Of a stretch of DNA of 52,794 bases, positions 23,830 to 30,666 are shown piece by piece (the first letter of the stretch is position 1; the number at the start of each line of letters is the position of its first letter). Location: contig CAJXKJ010000018.1 in NCBI GenBank assembly GCA_913055605.1, positions 1 to 52,794 on the forward strand, in the 5' to 3' direction. The notes under the pieces are model-generated. The model had not been told where the DNA came from, did no database searches, and saw only the letters and a program-made list of their open reading frames with translations. The DNA comes from an uncultured Euryhalocaulis sp. Its GTDB lineage: Bacteria > Pseudomonadota > Alphaproteobacteria > Caulobacterales > Maricaulaceae. The position numbers and the translations under genes were made by a program.

Positions 23830-24984
23830 ATGCGGCCGGGGATGGTAAAGGCCTGGTCGGTCGTCCATACATGGACGAGCCTGATCTGCACGGCGTTCGT
23901 CCTGATGCTGTGCGTCACCGGCCTGCCCCTGGTCTTCCAGGACGAAATCCTCCGCTGGACCGCTCCGGCGCCGGCGTTTGAAGACGTTCCGCCGGACCGC
24001 CCGCCGGTCGGCCTGGACACATTGATCGAAACGGCGCGTGGCGAATGGCCGGGCCATCTCGTCACCGCCGTTTCGTTCGCCACGGACCATCCGGAAACCT
24101 TTGTGGGCCTGGCGCCGTCATGGGCGGCCTATGTCGCCGATCCGGACGGGCAGCCCTATATCGGATTTGACGCCCGCACCGGCGCGGAGCGCGAACGGTC
24201 GGGACAGGCGCCGCCGCCCTCATCCGGCTTCATCGACCTGATGTATCGGCTCCATCTGGACATGTTCCTGGGCATGCCCGGCCAGTATTTCATGCTGGCC
24301 ATGGGCGTTTGCCTCGTCGCCGCGCTCGTGTCCGGCGTCGCGTTGTACGGGCCGTTCACCCGGCGGATGGCGTTTGGCGAAATCCGCGCCGGCGCCGCGC
24401 GTACCCGGTGGCTGGACATTCACAATGTGCTGGGAATCGTGACGCTGGTCTGGGTGGGCGTGGTGGGCCTGACCGGCGCGTTGAACAATCTCGAAGCGCC
24501 GCTGTTCGAGCGCTTTCTGGCCGTCGATGTGCCCGCGGCGCTGGCCGATCACGCGGATAAACCGACGCCGGCCCGGCTTTCGTCCGCGGCGGATGCGCTG
24601 GGGCGGGCGCGGGCGGCCCTGCCGGACCACGACCCGATCCAGATTGTCTATCCCGGCAATCCGTACGGCGCCTCTGGCCACTATATGGTCTGGTTCGTCG
24701 GCCGCAGCCCGCTGACGCGGCACATGGAAGCCGTTGCCCTGGTGGACGCCGATAGCGGCCAGATGGCGGGCGTGATGCACATGCCCTGGTATCTGAAAAT
24801 GATCGAGGTCTCGCGTCCGCTCCATTTTGGCGACTATGGCGGACTGCCGCTGAAGGTGATCTGGGCGGTGCTGGACGTGATGACGATCACGATCCTGGCG
24901 AGCGGGCTGTATCTCTGGCTGGCGCGTCCTCGCAGCCGGGCGTCCCGGCGTGCGTCCCGCGGCGTCTCCAGGCCCCCCGCATGA
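23830..24984 (+). CDS. PepSY-associated transmembrane protein (putative ferric-siderophore reductase)
   Basis: This 384-residue inner-membrane protein of the PepSY-TM family has helices near residues 10-35, 150-175, 195-220 and 340-365. Paired histidines (VHTW near residue 12, RLHLDMF near 140, DIHNVLG near 198) suit haem coordination. PepSY-TM proteins next to siderophore receptors (PiuB/FoxB/FhuF-type context) are thought to release iron by reduction in the periplasm. It follows the receptor by 6 bases and overlaps the next small gene by four (ATGA). The ATG at 23830 lacks a clear ribosome-binding site; a second in-frame ATG at 23842 is an alternative start. The reductase role is inference from family and context. 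Confidence 0.82.
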   Translation: MRPGMVKAWSVVHTWTSLICTAFVLMLCVTGLPLVFQDEILRWTAPAPAFEDVPPDRPPVGLDTLIETARGEWPGHLVTAVSFATDHPETFVGLAPSWAAYVADPDGQPYIGFDARTGAERERSGQAPPPSSGFIDLMYRLHLDMFLGMPGQYFMLAMGVCLVAALVSGVALYGPFTRRMAFGEIRAGAARTRWLDIHNVLGIVTLVWVGVVGLTGALNNLEAPLFERFLAVDVPAALADHADKPTPARLSSAADALGRARAALPDHDPIQIVYPGNPYGASGHYMVWFVGRSPLTRHMEAVALVDADSGQMAGVMHMPWYLKMIEVSRPLHFGDYGGLPLKVIWAVLDVMTITILASGLYLWLARPRSRASRRASRGVSRPPA

Positions 24985-25178
24985 CCGGCCGACCGTTCCG
25001 GCGCCAATGGACCTGGCCGATCGTGCTGGCGACGCTCACCGCAGTCGGTCTGGTCATGGCGCTGGCGGGCGAGCACGTACTTTGGCGGTTTGTATCGTGG
25101 GCGCTGCTGGGGATTCCCGTGGCCGTCGCCATACATGCGCTCGTGCGGGCGCTCCGAGAGTCCTGGCTATCACGATAA
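24981..25178 (+). CDS. Small two-helix membrane protein of the iron operon
   Basis: This 65-residue protein overlaps the PepSY gene stop codon by four bases (ATGA), so it is likely translated by coupling. It has two hydrophobic segments (about residues 13-29 and 33-52), a basic N-terminus and a basic C-terminus, giving a hairpin membrane topology. I do not recognise a named family. The position suggests a subunit or partner of the PepSY-type reductase. Short length and lack of motifs limit confidence, but the overlap and hydrophobic pattern argue that it is real. Confidence 0.65.
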   Translation: MTGRPFRRQWTWPIVLATLTAVGLVMALAGEHVLWRFVSWALLGIPVAVAIHALVRALRESWLSR

Positions 25179-25239
25179 CGCTCGGGCCGATGGCGGTCGC
25201 CGCCGCGCCCATGGTCGTTTCATCCAAGGTTGCCAGGAA

Positions 25240-25308
25240 TTCCGGTATCCGGAAGAAGTCCGGATAACGCCAAGAATTTTCCGGTATACGGAAAGTATTT
25301 CAGAATAC
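25240..25308. promoter_or_regulatory. Cluster of dyad operators upstream of the large TonB receptor
   Basis: Two nearly identical 15-bp dyads occur, TTCCGGTATCCGGAA (25240-25254) and TTCCGGTATACGGAA (25279-25293), starting 39 bases apart. Overlapping the first is TATCCGG-N7-CCGGATA (25246-25266). Directly after the second is GTATT-TCAG-AATAC (25295-25308). They lie in a gene-free stretch of about 300 bases that is clearly more AT-rich than its surroundings. This pattern is typical of cooperative regulator binding. The regulator is unknown. Confidence 0.65.
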
Positions 25309-25327
25309 AGCTTAAGGTTGCTTAACG

Positions 25328-25379
25328 TAATGAATTAATGGCGTTTCATTAAACGTCCGTAATGTAGCAGTGTTACTGC
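25328..25379. promoter_or_regulatory. Further inverted repeats in the receptor upstream region
   Basis: TAATGAA (25328-25334) and TTCATTA (25345-25351) form a 7-bp dyad with a 10-base spacer in an AT-rich block. GCAGT-GTT-ACTGC (25367-25379) is a separate 5-3-5 dyad. Both lie between the tandem 15-bp operators and the predicted promoter at 25390. They may be extra operator sites or leader structure; nothing else is evident here. Confidence 0.4.
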
Positions 25380-25389
25380 CCCTTTCGGT

Positions 25390-25417
25390 TTGACCTCTCA
25401 AACTTCCTGCGTAGGTT
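25390..25417 (+). promoter_or_regulatory. Predicted sigma-70-type promoter of the large TonB receptor
   Basis: TTGACC (25390-25395) and TAGGTT (25412-25417) are spaced 16 bases apart. A start site near 25425 would give a leader of about 55 bases with GAGAGGGGAGGG before the ATG at 25482. The -35 element is strong and the -10 is weak, which fits a promoter needing an activator from the upstream dyads. Confidence 0.45.
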
Positions 25418-25481
25418 CCCCGCGCTGTCGGTCCCGGCTAATGGGATCGCATAACAAAGAGAGAGGGGAGGGTCCGACGCC

Positions 25482-28415
25482 ATGTTCGTTGGGAATACGC
25501 GTGCTCAATTCAAAGCCAGCCTGAAATGCGGTGTGTGCGCCGTCGCTGTCGGCCTTGGCATGGCCGGTACCGCCGCCGCACAGGCCGATGACGTCGTTCA
25601 GGTGACCGGCACGCGGATCCGCGCCACCGGCATGTCGACGCCGACGCCGGTGACGGTGATCCAGGCCGACGAACTGGAAAACATCGCTCCGGGCAACCTG
25701 ATCAACGCGCTGGACCAGATCCCGCAGTTCCTGAACAACCAGAGCCCGAACACCGCCGCGTCCAAGGCCGACTCGGCCGGCGCCTCCAACGTCAATCTGC
25801 GCGGCATCGGCTCCAAGCGGACGCTGGTCCTGCTGAACGGCCGCCGCGTCGTTCCGTCCAACCGCCTCGGCAATGTGGACGTGAACCTGTTCCCGGAAGA
25901 CCTGGTCGAGCGGGTCGAGACGGTCACCGGCGGCGCCTCGGCCGCCTACGGCACGGACGCCGTGGCCGGCGTGGTGAACTTCATCCTCGATACCGATTTC
26001 GAAGGCCTGAAGGGCCACGCCCAGGCCGGGATCACCGACCGCGGCGACAACGAGAATTTCGAGATCGGCCTGACCGCGGGCACCCAGCTCAACGACCGCC
26101 TGCACCTGGTCGTGTCCGGCGACTATTACGAAGCCGACCGGATCGACAATCTGGACGGCCGCGAGTGGTACACCGGCGAAGGCCTTGTCACGAACCCGGC
26201 CTGGACCGCCAGCCGCACCGCCCCGCAATACCTGGTCCTGCCGAACGTCAACTCCACCATCTACACCGATGGCGGCGTGATCGACGCGCCGGGCACCTCC
26301 ATCAACCGCCTGATGTTCAACCCGGACGGCAGCACCTCGCCCTTCGTGTTCGGCAACCCGGCCGCGGTCGGCACCGGCACCCAGTCGCAAAGCGGCGGCA
26401 GCGGCTATAACGCCACCGATTTCGACCCGACCGTCAGCACCGAGGCGTTCCCGGACGGCACGCGCTCGGGCTCCTTCGTGCCGGACTCCAAGCGCGCCAG
26501 CCTGTTCGCCAATCTGGAATGGGAAGCGACCGACAATCTGCGGCTCTACGTCCAGGGCCTGTACGGCTACAACTACGCCAACAGCGTCGGCACGCTGCCG
26601 CTCGGCCACTCGATCTGGGCGGCGACCATCTATAGCGGCAACCCGTATCTGCCGGCCGACATCCAGGCCGCGATGGACGCCGAAGGCATCAATTCCTTCC
26701 GGCTCCAGCGGTACAACACCGCCGCCGACATCGCGCAGGACCGCCTGATCCTGGAAAACCAGACCTATTCCTTCACGACCGGCCTGAACTGGCAGATCGA
26801 CGGCGGAATGTTCGCTGGCTGGGAAGTCGACGCCCACTACCAGGGCGGCCGCAACGAAAACCATCTGGATTTCGAAAACTTCGTGCGTCGGGACAAGCTG
26901 CCGCTGGCGGTGGACGCTGTGCGCGACGGCAACGGCAACATCGTCTGTAACATCACGGTGGTGAACCCGGGCACGATGTTCGACGGCTGCGTGCCGGTGA
27001 ACCTCCTCGGCAAGGGCCGCGCCTCCCAGGCCGCGGTCGATTGGGTCTCGGATTCCATGTATGTGGACGCCACGACCGAACAGCACATGGTCGAGGCCTC
27101 CGCCAATGGCGAGATCTATGACGGCTGGGGCGCGGGCGCGGTTTCGCTCGCCGTCGGCGGCTCCTACCGCGAACAGTCGATCGAACACCTGCTGGGGCCG
27201 GACGACCTGCTGGCTCTGGACTCCCTGACCAATAATGCGGCGGCGGGCATCCGCGGCGTGCCGATCGCGTTCGCTGGCCAGGACGAGGTGTTCCAGTTCG
27301 TGAACCTCGACGAGTACGAAGGCAGCTTCAACGTGAAGGAGGCCTTCGCCGAAACCCTGATCCCGCTGGTCGCCGGCACGCCGGGCTTCGAGCAGCTGAA
27401 CCTGACCGCCGCGGCCCGTTACGCCGACTATTCCGGCTCGGGCGGCATCTGGGCGTGGAAGGCCGGCCTCGACTGGCAGATCTACAGCGACCTGCGCCTG
27501 CGCGGCACGCTGTCCCGCGACGTGCGGGCCGGCTCGCTGGAAGAGCGGTTCGACCGTCAGGGCCAGGGCACCTCGGTCACCGACCCCGAACAGGGCGACC
27601 TGACCTACACCACCTTCCGCATCCGCGGCGGCAACCCGAACATCGAACCGGAAAAGGCCGAAACCATCACGGTCGGTGGCGTGTACCAGCCGTCCTACCT
27701 CCCAGGCCTGTCGGTCTCGCTCGACTATTATAAGATCGAGATCGAGGACGCGATGGACTTCCTGAGCGTTCAGGAAATCGTCGACCAGTGTTCGGACGTG
27801 GGCGGCGATATCTGCAGCCGCATCACCCGCGATCCGGGCACCGGCCTGATCACCGAGGTTCTGGACACTTATTTCAACCTCGGCGCGGCCAACAATGAAG
27901 GCATCGACCTGGAGACGGTCTACCGCTCTGACGTCAACTGGCTGGGCGGCGACGAAAGCATCAGCGCCCGTCTGCTGGTCTCCTGGCTGCTGGAAACCTC
28001 GACCACCAACGTCAACGGCGTGGTGACCGAGACCACCGGCCAGATCGGCCTGGGCTCGGCGCCGGACTCGCGCGCCACGTTCAACGTCACCTACCGGAAG
28101 GGGCCGTTCAGCCTGTTCCTGCAGGAGCGTTACATCAGCGGCGGCGTGTATGACGTCGACTGGGTCGAGGGCGTGGACATCGCCAACAACACCCAGGGCT
28201 CGGTCATGTATACCGACGCCCGCGTGGCCTACGACTTCGGCGGCCCGCGCGGCGGCGACTGGACGGCGTTCTTCAACGTCACCAACGTCTTCGATCGCGA
28301 TCCGGCCTTCGTTCCGGGCTGGTCGAGCTTCAGCGGCACCGGCTACGGCACCAATGAGGGTCTGTACGACACCCTCGGCCGCCGCTTCGTCGCGGGGATC
28401 CGCTTCCGCTACTAG
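25482..28415 (+). CDS. Large TonB-dependent outer-membrane receptor, substrate unknown
   Basis: This 977-residue receptor has a signal peptide ending in AAAQ near residue 35 and a TonB-box-like segment (DDVVQVTGTRI). The plug contains PTPVTVIQADELE, the LRGIGSKRTLVLLNGRRVVPSNR signature region and GGASAAYGTDAVAGVVNFIL. The long barrel ends in GIRFRY. It belongs to the large proteobacterial receptor group whose members often import sugars, peptides or other organic molecules and not iron chelates. There is no STN domain. It is a single-gene unit: a dyad-rich control region lies upstream and a strong terminator follows. It stands next to the uncharacterised exported-enzyme operon at 29.7-36.0 kb, so a shared substrate is plausible but unproven. 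Confidence 0.92.
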   Translation: MFVGNTRAQFKASLKCGVCAVAVGLGMAGTAAAQADDVVQVTGTRIRATGMSTPTPVTVIQADELENIAPGNLINALDQIPQFLNNQSPNTAASKADSAGASNVNLRGIGSKRTLVLLNGRRVVPSNRLGNVDVNLFPEDLVERVETVTGGASAAYGTDAVAGVVNFILDTDFEGLKGHAQAGITDRGDNENFEIGLTAGTQLNDRLHLVVSGDYYEADRIDNLDGREWYTGEGLVTNPAWTASRTAPQYLVLPNVNSTIYTDGGVIDAPGTSINRLMFNPDGSTSPFVFGNPAAVGTGTQSQSGGSGYNATDFDPTVSTEAFPDGTRSGSFVPDSKRASLFANLEWEATDNLRLYVQGLYGYNYANSVGTLPLGHSIWAATIYSGNPYLPADIQAAMDAEGINSFRLQRYNTAADIAQDRLILENQTYSFTTGLNWQIDGGMFAGWEVDAHYQGGRNENHLDFENFVRRDKLPLAVDAVRDGNGNIVCNITVVNPGTMFDGCVPVNLLGKGRASQAAVDWVSDSMYVDATTEQHMVEASANGEIYDGWGAGAVSLAVGGSYREQSIEHLLGPDDLLALDSLTNNAAAGIRGVPIAFAGQDEVFQFVNLDEYEGSFNVKEAFAETLIPLVAGTPGFEQLNLTAAARYADYSGSGGIWAWKAGLDWQIYSDLRLRGTLSRDVRAGSLEERFDRQGQGTSVTDPEQGDLTYTTFRIRGGNPNIEPEKAETITVGGVYQPSYLPGLSVSLDYYKIEIEDAMDFLSVQEIVDQCSDVGGDICSRITRDPGTGLITEVLDTYFNLGAANNEGIDLETVYRSDVNWLGGDESISARLLVSWLLETSTTNVNGVVTETTGQIGLGSAPDSRATFNVTYRKGPFSLFLQERYISGGVYDVDWVEGVDIANNTQGSVMYTDARVAYDFGGPRGGDWTAFFNVTNVFDRDPAFVPGWSSFSGTGYGTNEGLYDTLGRRFVAGIRFRY

Positions 28416-28445
28416 ACCAACAACAAGAACAGCGTTCCAAACTGG

Positions 28446-28479
28446 AAGCGCCGCGGCGATCGCTCGCCGCGGCGCTTTT
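28446..28479 (+). terminator. Intrinsic terminator after the large TonB receptor gene
   Basis: A perfect 14-bp stem (AAGCGCCGCGGCGA pairing with TCGCCGCGGCGCTT) closes a TCGC tetraloop and runs into TTTTGTTT. It lies 30 bases after the receptor stop codon and also just past the end of the convergent gene at 28502, so it may serve both directions. Confidence 0.9.
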
Positions 28480-28501
28480 GTTTGCGCGGATGGCGCGGTC
28501 C

Positions 28502-29563
28502 TTACTGGCCGGTCTGGAAGGGCAGGCCGCCGGCGTCCTCGTCCTCGGTCTCGGGAAGGGGCTCGACGCCGAACTCGTCATTAATGCCCAGTTCCTCGGC
28601 CTCGTCGAAGCCCAGCCATGTTTCCGGGTCGCTCAGATTCTCGGCCTGCTCGGTGCCCGGGATCGCGCCGAAATTGGACCCGCCCTCGGCGGTGCGCACC
28701 ACCGGCTGGTTCTCCGCGCAGGACCAGTGAACGATGCGGATCGCGCCGTCCGGATTGGCCACCTGGCGGTAATAGCGGACGAAATGGAACGGCTCGGTCA
28801 GCGCCTCGGGGTCGTACAGGCTGCCTTTCACCTGCATCACGCCGTCGCTGATCTCGGTCCATTCCTCCACCGTTTCGGCCTGGTTGCTGACCGCCGGCTG
28901 TTCCCGCTGCAGCAGGTTCGCCTTGATGTTGTTGGTATGGATGACCAGCGTCTCGCCGTCCCAGAAGCCGATCGAATCGCCGAACCACATCGGATAGGCG
29001 AACTCCTCCGGGATATGGCCGCGTCCGTCGGTATAGACGCGGCGCACCTCCGCCCCGGCCTCGTTCATCAGGTACGTAATGTGATCGGTCGGCGCGAACT
29101 CCTTCATAAAGGGCTCGACCAGCCAGCGCGGAAAGCCGGACGGCAGGCAATAGGTCAGCGGGTCGAAATCGTCGCCTTCCTCGGCCTTGCGGATGCGGTA
29201 TTCCAGCTCCGCCTGATAGCGGGGGGTCAGTTTCATCCCCGTCTCGGTCGCAAAGCCCCGCCCGATCAGCGGCTCGCCCGGCTGCAGGGTGAAGGAAAAG
29301 GGCGGATCGTTTTCCCACAGCCCCGACCAGTCCACCGAATCCGGCGGGGTCTGGGCGCCGCCGCCGGCGGCCGCTTCGCGCGCCTGATACTGCGCCCAGG
29401 CCGAATCGAAATCGCCCGGATTCCAGCTCGTCGCGCGGTCGGCCTGCCCGGCGTCCGGCGCGGCGTCCTGGGCCAGCGCGTCCGGCGCGATCACCGCGGC
29501 CAGTCCCGCCGCCGCCAGGGCCAGCGCGCTGACCGCGCCGGCGGTCGCCTTCAACTTCGCCAT
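28502..29563 (-). CDS. Exported protein of unknown function (SIGxWDGxTLV motif)
   Basis: This 353-residue protein has a signal peptide ending in ALAQ near residue 32. The mature part carries YCLPSGFPRWLVEPFMKEF near residues 140-160, RRVYTDGRGH, and GDSIGFWDGETLVIHTNNI. These recur, as I recall, in a widespread group of exported proteins of acidobacteria and proteobacteria that is annotated only as hypothetical. No catalytic triad or metal site is obvious. The start is chosen because GGAGGATCC lies 7 bases upstream of the ATG at 29563; longer in-frame starts lack this. It is divergent from the metallo-beta-lactamase-fold gene and convergent with the TonB receptor, so it may belong to the same functional cluster. 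Confidence 0.8.
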   Translation of the reverse strand: MAKLKATAGAVSALALAAAGLAAVIAPDALAQDAAPDAGQADRATSWNPGDFDSAWAQYQAREAAAGGGAQTPPDSVDWSGLWENDPPFSFTLQPGEPLIGRGFATETGMKLTPRYQAELEYRIRKAEEGDDFDPLTYCLPSGFPRWLVEPFMKEFAPTDHITYLMNEAGAEVRRVYTDGRGHIPEEFAYPMWFGDSIGFWDGETLVIHTNNIKANLLQREQPAVSNQAETVEEWTEISDGVMQVKGSLYDPEALTEPFHFVRYYRQVANPDGAIRIVHWSCAENQPVVRTAEGGSNFGAIPGTEQAENLSDPETWLGFDEAEELGINDEFGVEPLPETEDEDAGGLPFQTGQ

Positions 29564-29667
29564 TTTCAGGATCCTCCGGGTCATCTCGCTCCGCCCCGTG
29601 GCGGGCGCGGGCGACCCTAGCGCATGTCCCGGCGCATCCAAGACCGGCGGGCTGCGGCGTGCGCTGT

Positions 29668-29696
29668 TTGAATTGGCCCTGCCTCTGTAGGATAAT
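29668..29696 (+). promoter_or_regulatory. Predicted sigma-70 promoter of the MBL-DUF1592-DUF1552-ankyrin operon
   Basis: TTGAAT (29668-29673) and GATAAT (29691-29696) are spaced exactly 17 bases apart. Transcription would begin near 29703, giving a leader of about 45 bases with GGGAGG before the ATG at 29749. This supports the chosen start of the first gene, since earlier in-frame ATGs would lie at or before the promoter. Confidence 0.65.
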
Positions 29697-29748
29697 GGAG
29701 AACAAAGAGCGCGTTATACTTGGTCGCGCCCGGGAGGATGTGTTGAAC

Positions 29749-30666
29749 ATGATGGACCGCAGACATTTCCTGCTGTCGGCGGCGTGCGGCGCCGGCGCCC
29801 TTGGCGCGCCGTGGACCGCGCGGGCCGCGAATGCGGAAATCGTCCTGACTCCGGTCGATCCCGGCTCGGCGCTGATCACCGGCGCGGGCGGAAACATCTT
29901 CGCCACGCGCGCGGGCGAGGGCGTTGTTCTTGTGGATACCGGCTCGGCCGACGCCATCGAGGAGGTTCTGGCGCGGATCGACGCCCATTTCGGCGGCGCG
30001 CCGGTCCTGGCGGCCTTCAACACGCACTGGCATTACGATCATACCGGTGGCAACGCGGCGGTGCGTGCGCGCGGCGCAAAGATCTATGCCCATGAAAACA
30101 CGCGGCTTTGGCTCTCCGGCGATTTCGAATCGCCGTGGCAGGACCGGCATTACCGGCCGCAGCCGGAGGCCGCGCTGCCGACCGACACCTTCTATACGGA
30201 CGGCTCGGTGCGCATCGGGGACCGGGAGATTCATTACGGTCATCTGAAGCAGGCCCACACGGACGGCGATGTCTATGTCCATTTCCGCGATGCGGAAATA
30301 CTTGCTGCGGGCGGCCTTGTAACTTCGGGATACTATCCGATATTGGATTATGCGACCGGCGGCTGGATCGGGGCGATGGAAAACGCCTCCGAAGCCCTGC
30401 TGCAGGTCGCCGGGGAAAATACGCGCATCGTGCCGGAGAAGGGGCCGCTGGTCGGCCGCGATCATCTGGAGGCCCAGCATCAGATGCTCGACACCGTGAA
30501 GGAGCGGCTGTTCGAACTGGTGCGTCTGGGCCGGGGGGCGGAGGAAATGCTCGCCGCCGGCGTCACGGCGGAATTTGACGCCGAATGGGGCGACCCGACC
30601 CTGTTCGTCACGAACGCCTATCCCGGCATGTGGGCGCATTCTTATGAGGTTGGCGGTGTCGTCTGA
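29749..30666 (+). CDS. Tat-exported metallo-beta-lactamase-fold hydrolase
   Basis: This 305-residue protein has a twin-arginine-type leader (DRRHFLL, then a hydrophobic stretch to ARAA), so it should be exported folded. The metal-site motif THWHYDHTGGN (H-x-H-x-D-H) is near residue 90, KQAHTDGDVYVHF near 165 gives the next histidine, and a later Asp or His completes a binuclear zinc site of the MBL superfamily. Similar periplasmic MBL proteins occur near quinoprotein systems, but the substrate here is unknown. It is the first gene of a likely operon: its 3' end overlaps the DUF1592-type gene. The start is set by the promoter at 29668 and GGGAGG 12 bases upstream; TTG at 29743 is an alternative. 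Confidence 0.85.
   Translation: MMDRRHFLLSAACGAGALGAPWTARAANAEIVLTPVDPGSALITGAGGNIFATRAGEGVVLVDTGSADAIEEVLARIDAHFGGAPVLAAFNTHWHYDHTGGNAAVRARGAKIYAHENTRLWLSGDFESPWQDRHYRPQPEAALPTDTFYTDGSVRIGDREIHYGHLKQAHTDGDVYVHFRDAEILAAGGLVTSGYYPILDYATGGWIGAMENASEALLQVAGENTRIVPEKGPLVGRDHLEAQHQMLDTVKERLFELVRLGRGAEEMLAAGVTAEFDAEWGDPTLFVTNAYPGMWAHSYEVGGVV

Noticed and set aside
25240-25379. CRISPR or mobile-element end.
   Set aside because: The repeats are short dyads with irregular spacing, there is no direct-repeat/spacer array, and no transposase or target duplication is present. Operators explain them better.
29659-29748. Earlier in-frame start (29659 or 29695) for the MBL-fold protein.
   Set aside because: These starts lie before or within the predicted TTGAAT-17-GATAAT promoter and would put 18-30 residues before the Tat signal. 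The ATG at 29749 fits the signal peptide and ribosome-binding site.
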